DNA from: Jatrophihabitans_A sp035248685
Lineage (GTDB): Bacteria > Actinomycetota > Actinomycetes > Mycobacteriales > Jatrophihabitantaceae
Reading direction: 5' to 3'
DNA: 64,000 nt
NCBI GenBank assembly: GCA_035248685.1
Contig: DATFHF010000033.1
Location: 62,001-126,000 of the forward strand
Both the position numbers and the translations under genes were made by a program. The notes below the pieces were generated by a model. That model ran no database searches, was not told the origin of the DNA, and saw nothing but the letters and a program-made list of their open reading frames with translations. Below are positions 15,956 to 24,563 of this stretch, in pieces. Positions within the stretch are counted from its first letter, which is position 1, and each line of letters opens with the position of its first letter.

Positions 15956-18868
15956 ATGACCGAAGTTGTCGAAAGCGGCTCAACCGGCGACGCCGGCACC
16001 GGCGGCACTGCCAAGGGTGGCGGCAAGCTCGGCGAAACCGCCAAGCACTCGGGGGAGCGCTCGGCCAAGGCCACCGCCAAGACGGGCCCGGTTTACCCGG
16101 CCAACGGCCTGGTCATCGAGCGCGTTTTCAGCACCGCGGGGATCCATCCCTTCGACGAGCTGGACTGGGAGCGTCGCGACGTCGTGATGACGAACTGGCG
16201 CGACGGTTCGGTCAATTTCGAGCAGCGTGGCGTGGAGTTTCCGACCAGCTGGTCGGTGAACGCCGCCAACATCGTCACCACCAAGTACTTCCGTGGTGCA
16301 GTGGGCACCAGCCAACGGGAATGGTCGCTCAAGCAACTGATCAACCGCGTGGTGCAGACCTACCGCACGGCCGGTGAGGAGTACGGCTACTTCCGCTCCG
16401 CCGAGGATGCCGAGATCTTCGAGCATGAACTCAGCTGGATGCTGGTGCACCAGTTGTTCTCGTTCAACTCGCCGGTGTGGTTCAACGTGGGCACCAGCTC
16501 GCCGCAGCAGGTCAGCGCCTGCTTCATCCTCGCGGTCGAAGACCGGATGGACTCGATCCTGAACTGGTATCGCGAGGAGGGGCTGATCTTCAAGGGCGGT
16601 TCCGGTGCCGGCCTGAACCTGTCCCGAATCCGCTCGTCCAAGGAGCTGCTGTCTTCCGGCGGCACCGCCTCCGGTCCGGTCAGCTTCATGCGTGGCGCCG
16701 ATGCCTCGGCCGGCACCATCAAGTCCGGTGGTGCCACCCGTCGCGCCGCCAAGATGGTGGTGCTGGATATCGACCACCCCGACATCGTGGAGTTCGTCGA
16801 GACCAAGGCCCGCGAAGAGGACAAGATCCGGGTGCTGCGCGACGCCGGCTTCGACATGGATCTCGGCGGGGCGGATATCACCTCGGTGCAGTACCAGAAC
16901 GCCAACAACTCGGTGCGCGTGTCGGACGAGTTCATGCGCGCGGTCGAGCAGGGTTCTGAATTCGGGCTGCGGGCCCGCACCACGCACGAGGTCGTCGAAA
17001 CCATCGACGCCCGGCAGCTGTTCACCAAGGTTGCCGAGGCGGCCTGGTCGTGTGCGGATCCGGGAATCCAGTACGACGACACCATCAATGACTGGCACAC
17101 CAATCCGGAGTCCGGCCGGATCAACGCGTCCAACCCGTGCTCGGAGTACATGAGCCTGGACAACACTTCGTGCAACCTGGCGTCGCTGAACCTGATGAAA
17201 TTCCTCGGCGACGGCAACAGCTTCGACTCGACCCGGTTCGTCAAGGCGGTCGAGCTGATCATCACCGCGATGGACATCTCGATCTGCTTCGCCGACTTCC
17301 CGACCGAGCCGATCGCGGTGAACACCCGCGCGTACCGCCAGCTCGGAATCGGCTACGCCAACCTCGGTGCGTTGCTGATGGCCTCCGGTCTGGCCTATGA
17401 CTCCGACGGTGGCCGGGCGATGGCCGCAGCCATCACCTCGCTGATGACCGGTACCGCCTACCGGCGATCGGCCGAACTGGCCGGCGTGGTCGGCCCGTAC
17501 GACGGCTTCGCCCGCAACGCCGAAGGGCACGCCCGGGTGATGCGCAAGCATGCCGCCGCTAACGACTCGGTGCGCTACCTGCACGACACCGACAAGGCAG
17601 TGCTGGCGCACGCCGGCCGGGAGTGGGCCGAGTGCCTGCGGATAGGTACGGTCAACGGCTGGCGCAATGCCCAAGCATCAGTGCTCGCGCCGACCGGCAC
17701 CATCGGCCTGATGATGGACTGCGACACCACCGGGATCGAGCCAGACTTGGCGCTGGTGAAGTTCAAGAAGCTGGTCGGCGGCGGCTCGATGCAGATCGTC
17801 AACCAGACCGTGCCACGCGCGCTTACCGCACTGGGTTACCAGCAGGAACAGATCGAGGCGATCGTCGAATTCATCGGCGAACACGGCCATGTGCAGGATG
17901 CACCCGGCCTTCGACCTGAGCACTACGAGGTCTTCGACTGCGCCATGGGAGCTCGCGCGATCAAGCCGATGGGCCACGTGCGGATGATGGCCGCGACCCA
18001 GCCGTTCATCTCCGGGGCGATCTCCAAGACGGTCAACCTGCCGGAGTCGGCCACCGTGGACGAGATCAAGGACGTCTACTTCCAGGGTTGGAAGCTCGGC
18101 CTGAAGGCGCTGGCCGTCTACCGCGACAACTGCAAGGTCGGTCAGCCGCTGTCGGCCGGCAAGACCGCTCGCAAGGACGAGCAGGCGGTGGCGGAGAAGG
18201 TCATTGAATATCGACCGATTCGCAAACGGCTGCCGAAGTCGCGCCCGTCGCGCACCGTGTCGTTCACGGTCGGCGGAGCCGAGGGTTACCTGACTGCCGG
18301 TTCCTACCCGGACGACGGCCTGGGCGAGCTGTTCCTCAAGCTCGGCAAGCAGGGTTCGACGCTGGCCGGTGTGATGGACGCGTTCTCGATCGCGGTGTCG
18401 GTGGCCTTGCAGCACGGTGTGCCGCTGGAGACCTACGTTGCCAAGTTCACCAACATGCGGTTCGAACCAGCCGGCTTGACCGATGACCCGGATATCCGGA
18501 TGGCGCAGTCGATCGTCGACTACATCTTCCGCCGGCTGGCACTGGATTACCTGCCGTTCGAAACCCGTGCGGCGATGGGCATCTACACCGCGCAGGAGCG
18601 GGCCAGGCAGCTGGAGACCGGTAGCTATGCGCCGGCCGAGGTGGACGATGACCTGGAATCGTTGGCCCAATCGGCTCCGGTGACCGAACACAAGCTGTCC
18701 GAGAAGCCTCCGGCCGACCCCAAGGTGCACAGCTCGGCCGAGCTGATCGACTCGCTGCTCGGCGCCTCCTCGGACGCGCCGCTATGCATGGACTGCGGTA
18801 CCAAAATGCAGCGCGCCGGATCCTGCTTCGTCTGCGACGGTTGCGGATCTACCAGCGGCTGCAGCTAA
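15956..18868 (+). CDS. nrdJ: Vitamin B12-dependent (class II) ribonucleotide reductase
   Basis: Reduces ribonucleotides using adenosylcobalamin, so it works with or without oxygen. The 970-residue enzyme shows the active-site cysteine region QVSACFILAVEDRMDSI, GGSGAGLNLSRIRSS, NPCSEYMSLDNTSCNLASLNL, and a C-terminal redox/zinc motif CMDCGTKMQRAGSCFVCDGC. The first 45 residues are a Gly/Lys/Thr-rich extension before the conserved IERVFSTAGIHPFDE. ATG 15956 is favoured by GAGAGGGG upstream; GTG 15923 would add 11 residues. No cobalamin riboswitch was recognised upstream. A terminator follows at 18890. Confidence 0.97.
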   Translation: MTEVVESGSTGDAGTGGTAKGGGKLGETAKHSGERSAKATAKTGPVYPANGLVIERVFSTAGIHPFDELDWERRDVVMTNWRDGSVNFEQRGVEFPTSWSVNAANIVTTKYFRGAVGTSQREWSLKQLINRVVQTYRTAGEEYGYFRSAEDAEIFEHELSWMLVHQLFSFNSPVWFNVGTSSPQQVSACFILAVEDRMDSILNWYREEGLIFKGGSGAGLNLSRIRSSKELLSSGGTASGPVSFMRGADASAGTIKSGGATRRAAKMVVLDIDHPDIVEFVETKAREEDKIRVLRDAGFDMDLGGADITSVQYQNANNSVRVSDEFMRAVEQGSEFGLRARTTHEVVETIDARQLFTKVAEAAWSCADPGIQYDDTINDWHTNPESGRINASNPCSEYMSLDNTSCNLASLNLMKFLGDGNSFDSTRFVKAVELIITAMDISICFADFPTEPIAVNTRAYRQLGIGYANLGALLMASGLAYDSDGGRAMAAAITSLMTGTAYRRSAELAGVVGPYDGFARNAEGHARVMRKHAAANDSVRYLHDTDKAVLAHAGREWAECLRIGTVNGWRNAQASVLAPTGTIGLMMDCDTTGIEPDLALVKFKKLVGGGSMQIVNQTVPRALTALGYQQEQIEAIVEFIGEHGHVQDAPGLRPEHYEVFDCAMGARAIKPMGHVRMMAATQPFISGAISKTVNLPESATVDEIKDVYFQGWKLGLKALAVYRDNCKVGQPLSAGKTARKDEQAVAEKVIEYRPIRKRLPKSRPSRTVSFTVGGAEGYLTAGSYPDDGLGELFLKLGKQGSTLAGVMDAFSIAVSVALQHGVPLETYVAKFTNMRFEPAGLTDDPDIRMAQSIVDYIFRRLALDYLPFETRAAMGIYTAQERARQLETGSYAPAEVDDDLESLAQSAPVTEHKLSEKPPADPKVHSSAELIDSLLGASSDAPLCMDCGTKMQRAGSCFVCDGCGSTSGCS

Positions 18869-18889
18869 GCCGTCGGCAAGCCGGGCACC

Positions 18890-18911
18890 GGCCGGCTCGA
18901 CTGAGCCGGCC
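18890..18911 (+). terminator. Rho-independent type hairpin after nrdJ
   Basis: GGCCGGCTC-GACT-GAGCCGGCC is a perfect 9-bp stem with a 4-nt loop, 21 bp after the nrdJ stop. No T-run follows, as is common in actinobacteria. Confidence 0.75.
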
Positions 18912-18969
18912 GTCGTAGCACTCGGTGTTCCACTTGCCGTGGTTCCGAATGCCAGTGCCGATAATGCGG

Positions 18970-18999
18970 GCAAAGGGCAGTCGTGCGCCTGCCTTTTGC
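18970..18999 (+). terminator. Second hairpin at the border of the accessory island
   Basis: GCAAAGGGCAG (18970-18980) pairs with CTGCCTTTTGC (18989-18999) over 11 bp with one G-T pair. It sits between nrdJ and the nucleotidyltransferase gene; the rest of the 18869-19145 gap holds no gene. Confidence 0.5.
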
Positions 19000-19145
19000 G
19001 TAGGTCGCCATCCTCGCAACTCGGGAGTCTGTCTTGTCAGAGGGTGAGTCTATGGTCCAGACATGGCACCCCTTGCTACTCAGCTCGGAGCGGCTGTCGA
19101 GTTTGCCTCCCGCGGGCCGAGATGGAACGCATCTGAAGGACGAAC

Positions 19146-20213
19146 ATGCTAGCGACAGAGATAATGCACGTGGCAACGGCGCACAAGATCGAGCTGAAGG
19201 CGTTGCCAAGAGCTGCCGAGGAAACTGACAAGACTCTCCAACGATTCAAGGAGAACGTACTTCACGAGCTCAACGATCAGGTTCCAGCTAACCTCGACGT
19301 TCTGCTGTTCGGTTCGTTCGCTCGTCGGGAGTTGACGACAGAAAGCGACTGCGACTACCTCGTCGTACTCGACGGCACACCTCGACATCATGAGATACAA
19401 CAAGTGGTTCGTGCCGTTGAGAGCAGCAGAAAGTTGTTGCTGCTGAGCGAGGCAGGCCGCACTGGCGCCTTTGCCGACTTCGCTACGGCCACAGAACTGT
19501 TCGCCCGTATCGGCCTGGAAAGTGACAGCAACGCCAACACAACCCGTCGGTTGCTTCTGCTGTGCGAGAGCGTTCCCGTGCTCAACGAGGCGGTCACGAG
19601 CAAGATCAGGAAGACGATAATCGAGCGCTACCTCGGTGACTATGCGCCAGACGTAGAGCGAAAGAGGCCGGTTCGCGTCCCACACTTTCTTCTTAATGAC
19701 GTGATCAGGTACTGGCGGACTATCGCGGTCGACTTCGGAGCCAAGCAGTGGCGATCTCTGTCGAGCGACTGGTACCTGCGCTATGCCAAACTACTGACTA
19801 CCCGAAAGATCCTCTTCGCTGGCACCTTGGCAGTCTTGCTTGACAGCGACAATGCGCTGTCTCCGCTATATCACAACGGCTCAGTCGACCGGTCGCAGAT
19901 ATTGAACGTACTCAGCGATCATATCGAAACGGGGCTGGCCCGCACCCCGCTAGCTCGCCTACTAGCCTTGCACGACAGGTTGAGTAACGACGGGCAACGG
20001 GCGCTCGCGCAGTTGCTTCAGGCATACGACCGCTTCATTGAGCTATTGGACGACCGGTTCGCGCGGGTCGCCTTGGCACGGCTAGGTACCGGTAGCGAAC
20101 AACCGCGCGCTGTGGCTGAAGAGTCCGCCCGAATCATCCACGAGCGGCTGCTGTTCTTGTTCAATGATGAGCCGTTACTGAAGGGAGCGACCCGAGAGTT
20201 CGGGTTGTTCTGA
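19146..20213 (+). CDS. Nucleotidyltransferase-domain protein
   Basis: A 355-residue protein of the DNA polymerase beta-like nucleotidyltransferase fold. The catalytic signature LFGSFARRELTTESDCDYLVV (given in part: FGSFARRELTTESDCDYL) at about residues 55-75 supplies the GS motif and two metal-binding acids. The C-terminal two thirds are helical, with the phrase NDVIRYWRTIAVDFG found in other DUF294-like stand-alone enzymes. It would transfer an NMP to a protein, RNA or small molecule; the acceptor is unknown. GAAGGACG precedes the ATG. Base composition is clearly lower in GC than nrdJ or the genes after 21.7 kb, suggesting transfer. A 102-aa gene and an HIT gene follow. Confidence 0.8.
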   Translation: MLATEIMHVATAHKIELKALPRAAEETDKTLQRFKENVLHELNDQVPANLDVLLFGSFARRELTTESDCDYLVVLDGTPRHHEIQQVVRAVESSRKLLLLSEAGRTGAFADFATATELFARIGLESDSNANTTRRLLLLCESVPVLNEAVTSKIRKTIIERYLGDYAPDVERKRPVRVPHFLLNDVIRYWRTIAVDFGAKQWRSLSSDWYLRYAKLLTTRKILFAGTLAVLLDSDNALSPLYHNGSVDRSQILNVLSDHIETGLARTPLARLLALHDRLSNDGQRALAQLLQAYDRFIELLDDRFARVALARLGTGSEQPRAVAEESARIIHERLLFLFNDEPLLKGATREFGLF

Positions 20214-20281
20214 CCACGTGGCGGACGCACTCGCCAGGAACGGGTTTGGTTGCCAGCTACGAATGCTAAAGGAGGAATCCG

Positions 20282-20590
20282 ATGGAACTCACGAAATATG
20301 CGCAGAGCCTACTCGACTCGGTATCCAACGATCGAGGTGTGCGCACGTGGGCTTATGAGGCTCAGCGGATGGTTGCCTGGCACGCGCTCTGCCTAGTGCC
20401 ATTTCAGTCGGATCTGCATGGTGACCAGCGCCGTGAATACTACGACTTACTGAGTGATGTGCTCTCGATGATCGATCCTCGTGAACCAATCGAGGTTCCG
20501 GTAGTGGTTCGCGAAACGCTGCTACGCAGCTGCGAGGAGCCGTTGTTGCAACTGGTGGTTGATCGGACCGCCGTGCATACAGCGGCATGA
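20282..20590 (+). CDS. Small helical protein of unknown function
   Basis: I do not recognise this 102-residue protein. It is predicted mostly helical, acidic, soluble, with one Cys (RSCEEPLL) and the Trp-bearing segments TWAYEAQRMVAWHALC. It has the strongest ribosome binding site of the island (AAAGGAGGAATCCG) and its stop overlaps the start of the HIT gene by ATGA, so the two are translationally coupled. The 68-bp gap from the nucleotidyltransferase suggests one operon. It could be a partner or the acceptor of the nucleotidyltransferase; that is inference from context only. Confidence 0.7.
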   Translation: MELTKYAQSLLDSVSNDRGVRTWAYEAQRMVAWHALCLVPFQSDLHGDQRREYYDLLSDVLSMIDPREPIEVPVVVRETLLRSCEEPLLQLVVDRTAVHTAA

Positions 20591-21078
20591 ATCACGATTG
20601 CGAGCGTGCCGCCGCAGGCCTCTCTCAGCCGAGCCGCGTATGCGCTCAATGCGGCTTCATGCTATGGCTACCGCTTGCCTCCTTACGGGTCAGTACGGCA
20701 GGTCTTTACAACGATGGTCGTTTTCCCGGTCGCTCCCTGCTCGCGCTTAACGAGCATTACCTAGATCTACTTGACGTTCCGGACGATGTCATGCGGCTGT
20801 ATTTGCAGGATCTACGTGACCTGCGGGCAGCGCTCACCAAAGCCACGGGCGCCGCGAGAATCAACTATGCCGTGCTCGGCAATGCCGAACCGCACGTCCA
20901 TTGGCATGTCATACCGCGCTGCCCAGCTAACGAGCCGTTACCCGCGAAGAGTCCATGGCAGGATCCCCGGCCTAGACATCCAATGCCGCCGGCAGAACTC
21001 GTGCGACTAAGTACAGATCTGAGAGCCTGTCTCGGGTGGCCGCCGCGAGCCGTGGTTGCTCAGCCGAAAGCCTGCTAG
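20587..21078 (+). CDS. HIT-like protein with HxHxH motif and N-terminal CxxC
   Basis: A 163-residue protein of the HIT superfamily. The active-site run is NAEPHVHWHVIPR: His-x-His-x-His, as in nucleotide hydrolases of the HINT/Fhit type, where the middle His is the nucleophile. An N-terminal CAQCGFMLWLP and an earlier Cys could form a zinc ribbon. It shares the phrases GLYNDGRFPGRSLLALNEH and INYAVLGNAEPH with its convergent neighbour at 21089-21514, so the two are paralogues. It would cleave NMP from a nucleotide or an NMP-adduct; it is coupled to the 20282 gene. Confidence 0.8.
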   Translation: MNHDCERAAAGLSQPSRVCAQCGFMLWLPLASLRVSTAGLYNDGRFPGRSLLALNEHYLDLLDVPDDVMRLYLQDLRDLRAALTKATGAARINYAVLGNAEPHVHWHVIPRCPANEPLPAKSPWQDPRPRHPMPPAELVRLSTDLRACLGWPPRAVVAQPKAC

Positions 21079-21088
21079 CCCGTTATTA

Positions 21089-21514
21089 CTAACTGAGAAG
21101 CTTCTGAAGGGTCTGGACTAGGTCGCGGACTGTCTTCGAATCGAGCTCCTCAAGTGGACGGCTGTCGCTCCAGGGTGGCCGCGTGGGCAGCGGTTCGACC
21201 TCGGGCTTGCGTGGAATCAGCTGTAGGTGCAGATGGGGTTCAGCGTTACCAAGCACGGCGTAGTTGATCCGTCTGCTTCCCGTCACTCGCTTGATCGCTG
21301 CACCGACCTTGACCCCGTCGGCCCAGAAAGCGGCGCGGTCGTCAGAGGAAAGTTCCTCCAGTTGCTCGGCATGCTGGTTGAACGCGAGGATTGCTCGGCC
21401 TGGAAAACGTGCGTCGCTATAAAGACCGAGTTGGGACGTTGTCAGCGACGCGGGAACTGGGATGTAGAGCGTGAAGCCACAGGTATGGCATCGCCACTGT
21501 GGGCCGTCGGTCAT
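21089..21514 (-). CDS. HIT-like protein with HxHxQ motif, paralogue of the neighbour
   Basis: A 141-residue HIT-superfamily protein convergent with the 20587 gene (10 bp apart). It keeps CHTCGFTLYIP, GLYSDARFPGRAILAFNQH and INYAVLGNAEPH but its catalytic run is HLHLQLIPR: the third His is Gln, as in GalT/phosphorylase-type transferases. That predicts transfer or phosphorolysis rather than simple hydrolysis. The ATG at 21514 puts the CxxC near the N-terminus; an in-frame ATG at 21556 adds 14 residues. No clear ribosome binding site is visible for either. Part of the lower-GC island. Confidence 0.75.
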   Translation of the reverse strand: MTDGPQWRCHTCGFTLYIPVPASLTTSQLGLYSDARFPGRAILAFNQHAEQLEELSSDDRAAFWADGVKVGAAIKRVTGSRRINYAVLGNAEPHLHLQLIPRKPEVEPLPTRPPWSDSRPLEELDSKTVRDLVQTLQKLLS

Positions 21515-21752
21515 GGACGTGCACCAGTATGACCAAGGCTGTCCACGGACGGCCATAGCAGGTGCGCCGGCTCAGAGCAGGCTCCTAACGGATGACTGAC
21601 GGAGCGCTTCATAGCTCAGAAGCTATCAGCCATCAGCGGTCAACCCATTCAGGGAGCCGCGGTATCGAGCCGGCGCCAGCGGGGACAGGACAGTGGCGCT
21701 ATCGTGCTCACTACGGCTAGTCCTGTACGTGTGGAGGTCGATCCTGCTCGAG

Positions 21753-21929
21753 ATGCGCGATTCATGTGAACGGTGCGAGCAGTCGCTCGGCCAGGACGCG
21801 GTGGCCTTTATCTGCAGCTATGAATGCACATTCTGTGCCGACTGCGTCAACGACGAACTCGCCGGCAACTGCCCTAACTGCGGTGGCGAGCTGGTGCGCC
21901 GGCCTCGGCGGTCGGCGGCGCAAGCCTGA
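21753..21929 (+). CDS. DUF1272 zinc-finger-like small protein
   Basis: A 58-residue protein with the DUF1272 pattern CERC...CSYECTFCADCVNDELAGNCPNCGGELVRRP, written here by its cysteine pairs: CERC, CSYECTFCADC, CPNC. It probably binds zinc; function unknown. Annotated from ATG 21753, but the family normally begins M-L-E-M-R, and here CTG (21744) CTC GAG ATG gives exactly that spacing with GGAGGT 5 nt before the CTG, so a CTG start at 21744 is quite possible. An in-frame GTG further upstream (21693) lacks support. It follows the HIT island and has normal high GC. Confidence 0.8.
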   Translation: MRDSCERCEQSLGQDAVAFICSYECTFCADCVNDELAGNCPNCGGELVRRPRRSAAQA

Positions 21930-22046
21930 CGGCACCCTGCCGATGTGTCCCCGGTTTTGTGCGCCATGGTCCACAGAACCCGGGACACTTTTGGACGACA
22001 TGACTCGACCCGCCGACCGACAGGCCGGCGGGTCGAGCTGCCTGAG

Positions 22047-22490
22047 CTATTCGGTTCTGCCGGACCCAAGGTCCGGGTCGTTGTCACGAGCTCCCAGGTC
22101 TGGGTCGTTGTCAGCCGCTCCCAGATCCGGATCGGCCGCCGCGCCTCGCTCATGCAGCCGCGGATCGAGTTTTGCCGCCCGTTCCTGCAACTCCTGTGCC
22201 GCGGTACGTTCGCGTTCGGCATCGGCGATCCGCGCCTGAGCCTCCCGCTCTGCTTCGGAAGCTCGCAACTCCGCGTCGGCCCGAGCACGCTGAGCGGCGG
22301 CAACCTGCTCCTCCGCGGCCGCCTGGACCGCGTCGGCTCGAACTGCTCGCTGCTGCGACTCGGCGAGGTGTTCCTGAGCCCGCGCCTGTCGCTGTGCCGT
22401 CTGGCGCGCTCGCATTCGAGGCAGCACGAACAATGCGAGCAGCACCAGCACTACCACGATGATGATGAGCACGATGATGAACGTCTTCAT
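22047..22490 (-). CDS. Membrane-anchored coiled-coil protein with DPDLG repeats
   Basis: I do not recognise a family. The 147-residue product begins with a long transmembrane helix (FIIVLIIIVVVLVLLALFVL), then an Ala/Glu/Arg/Gln-rich coiled coil of about 75 residues, then a tail with three copies of DPDLG separated by (A/R)DN. The DNA of the tail is correspondingly repetitive (22050-22120). GGGAGGTTGCT gives a good ribosome binding site. The topology (short outside N-terminus, cytoplasmic coiled coil, or the reverse) cannot be fixed. It stands alone between DUF1272 and the SNase-like gene. Confidence 0.75.
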   Translation of the reverse strand: MKTFIIVLIIIVVVLVLLALFVLPRMRARQTAQRQARAQEHLAESQQRAVRADAVQAAAEEQVAAAQRARADAELRASEAEREAQARIADAERERTAAQELQERAAKLDPRLHERGAAADPDLGAADNDPDLGARDNDPDLGSGRTE

Positions 22491-22550
22491 AGCAACCTCC
22501 CGAACCTGGAGGCTACGCGCATAGCTAACAGCGTCAGCAGGCAGCCACGC

Positions 22551-23417
22551 TCAGCCTTCCTGGAAGACGATCTGCTCGGGTGGCAGGGTGAGCTTCAGGG
22601 TCTGTCCCTTGCGCTGAACCAGGGTGTCCAGGTGGGTCGCCTGACCGGCCGGCACGGTGAACAGCTTGTCGTCGCTGGTTTGCAGGAATGCCGGGAAACC
22701 GGCCAGGCTGACCTTGTTCGGCTCGTCCAGGGTCAGGTATCCGGCCAGTCGCCGGAACAGCTTCGGCAGGATCACCAACTGGTCGCTCAGCTGGGCGCGG
22801 GAGGTGAGCTTGAAACCGGGCAGGGTCGCGTCGTGCTCCCAGACCCCCTTGCCGGCATGCCGGGCGGCGATCGCGACATCGGCCAAGGCGTTACGCAGAT
22901 CCACGAACAGCTGGGAGTAGAACGTCGGGTAAACCCAGCCGTCGGCCAGCAGGCGGTAGTTCACCGACCGCTTCAGCTCGGCGACCTCGACGTATACCGG
23001 CTTGCCGGTGCCGCCCCGCCGCTGGCCGCCGTAGGCGAAGGCGACCGCGCGGCCGTACTTGTCGGCGAACTTGGTGAGGATGTAGCCCGGTACCTCGGCC
23101 GGCATGGAGGACGTGACGATGTTGCGGTTATCGCGCTGGACGTCGGTGAAGCCGAGCAACTCCAGCAACGCAGTGGCCGCTCCGCCGCCCAACGCGGCCG
23201 GTTGGTGCCACGGGTGCGCCGCACCTGGCGGGGTGTAGTGGGTTTCCAGCGCGTCGATGGCGTCCAACCGAAGTTGGGCGCCGCCGGACGCGTTGGTCCG
23301 TACCTTCAGCCCGGCATCGGCGAAGGCCGTCGGCACATCGGGATAGAAACGAACCGAATCTCCGTCCGGCGAGGCCCCTATCAAGCGGTACTTGCCGGCA
23401 ATTGCGATCAGTGGCAT
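22551..23417 (-). CDS. Staphylococcal-nuclease-like protein
   Basis: A 288-residue protein whose first 170 residues fit the SNase (OB-fold) domain. The three catalytic residues can be placed: Arg and Glu in QLRLDAIDALETHY and Arg in DKYGRAVAFAYGG. DVAIAARHAGKGVWEHD resembles the end of the domain, with the usual GKGIW-type phrase. About 90 further residues form an unassigned C-terminal domain. No signal peptide is visible, so it should act in the cytoplasm. GGAGGTAG precedes the ATG. The 70-bp region to the divergent dehydrogenase gene would hold both promoters. Confidence 0.8.
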   Translation of the reverse strand: MPLIAIAGKYRLIGASPDGDSVRFYPDVPTAFADAGLKVRTNASGGAQLRLDAIDALETHYTPPGAAHPWHQPAALGGGAATALLELLGFTDVQRDNRNIVTSSMPAEVPGYILTKFADKYGRAVAFAYGGQRRGGTGKPVYVEVAELKRSVNYRLLADGWVYPTFYSQLFVDLRNALADVAIAARHAGKGVWEHDATLPGFKLTSRAQLSDQLVILPKLFRRLAGYLTLDEPNKVSLAGFPAFLQTSDDKLFTVPAGQATHLDTLVQRKGQTLKLTLPPEQIVFQEG

Positions 23418-23519
23418 GGCTACCTCCGGTCGGGAGCGTAATACGACGGTCAGCCGAAAGGAGCGCGAAACCAGCCGGTTGGTACACCCGGCGATAGTTC
23501 GGTGCGGTACAAAGGGCTC

Positions 23520-24563
23520 GTGCGTGCCGTGCTGATCTCCGCCTTCGCAGATACGCCGTCGCTGGTCACGGTGGCCGATCCGCAACCCCGACCCGACGGC
23601 GCGGTGGTAAAGGTCGAGGCGACCGGCCTGTGCCGCAGCGATTGGCACGGTTGGCAAGGGCACGACCCGGATATCGTGCTGCCGCACGTGCCTGGCCACG
23701 AACTGGCCGGCACCATCGCGGCCGTGGGTAGCCAGGTCAGCTGGTGGCAGCCGGGTGACCGGGTGGCGGTGCCCTTCATCTGCGCCTGCGGCCACTGCGC
23801 GCAGTGTCGCGCCGGCCATCAGCAGGTGTGCACCGAGCAACTGCAACCAGGCTTCAACTACTGGGGATCCTTCGCCGAGTACGTGGCCATCCCATTCGCC
23901 GAAGTGAACCTGGTGGTACTGCCACCGCAGGTGTCGTTCGACACCGCGGCCGCGCTGGGCTGCCGGTTCGCCACCTCGTACCGAGCAGTCGTCTCGGTAG
24001 CCGCGGTACGTCCGGGGGAGTGGCTGGCGGTCTTCGGCTGCGGTGGGGTCGGGCTGTCGGCGGTGATGATCGCGGCCGCGGCCGGTGCTCGGGTGATCGC
24101 GGTGGATCCGCAGCCGGCTGCCCGCGAGCTGGCCGGCCGGCACGGTGCCGAGCAACTGCTGCCGGTGGCGCCGGATATCGCCGACCAGATCGTGGAACTG
24201 ACCGGCGGCGGCGCGGATGTGACCATCGACGCGATCGGCGCCGAATCGGTGGTACAGGCCTGCCTGCGTTCGCTGCGGCCGCGCGGGCGGCACGTCCAGA
24301 TCGGCCTGCTGCCCGAACCGGTGCGGCTGGACCTGTCGATGCTGGCGTTTCGGGAACTGAGCTGGCTCGGTAGCCACGGCATCGCCGCGCACGACATGCC
24401 CCGGTTGTTGGAGCTCGTCGGCTCAGGAGCGCTGCGGCCCGACCAGCTCATCACCAGCCGGATCCCGCTCACCGGTGTCGGGCAGGCGCTGGCCGACATG
24501 ACCACCTCGAACAGCCCCGGCATCACCATGATCCGTCCCGAGCTGACCGAACCGTCGGCCTGA
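23520..24563 (+). CDS. Zinc-dependent alcohol dehydrogenase (MDR family)
   Basis: A 347-residue medium-chain dehydrogenase. Catalytic zinc ligands are in TGLCRSDWHGWQGHD and PHVPGHELAG, structural zinc cysteines in CACGHCAQCRAGHQQVC, and the NAD(P) loop in VFGCGGVGLSAVMIA. The motif set is close to zinc alcohol dehydrogenases acting on simple alcohols or aldehydes; substrate unknown. GTG 23520 is chosen as it begins the conserved MRAVLI; GTG 23502 would add six residues. Its last 141 bp are overlapped by the convergent PAP2 gene. Confidence 0.9.
   Translation: MRAVLISAFADTPSLVTVADPQPRPDGAVVKVEATGLCRSDWHGWQGHDPDIVLPHVPGHELAGTIAAVGSQVSWWQPGDRVAVPFICACGHCAQCRAGHQQVCTEQLQPGFNYWGSFAEYVAIPFAEVNLVVLPPQVSFDTAAALGCRFATSYRAVVSVAAVRPGEWLAVFGCGGVGLSAVMIAAAAGARVIAVDPQPAARELAGRHGAEQLLPVAPDIADQIVELTGGGADVTIDAIGAESVVQACLRSLRPRGRHVQIGLLPEPVRLDLSMLAFRELSWLGSHGIAAHDMPRLLELVGSGALRPDQLITSRIPLTGVGQALADMTTSNSPGITMIRPELTEPSA

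Noticed and set aside
19146..20590. HEPN/MNT toxin-antitoxin pair
   Set aside because: The nucleotidyltransferase is far larger than an MNT antitoxin and the 102-aa protein lacks the HEPN Rx4-6H motif.
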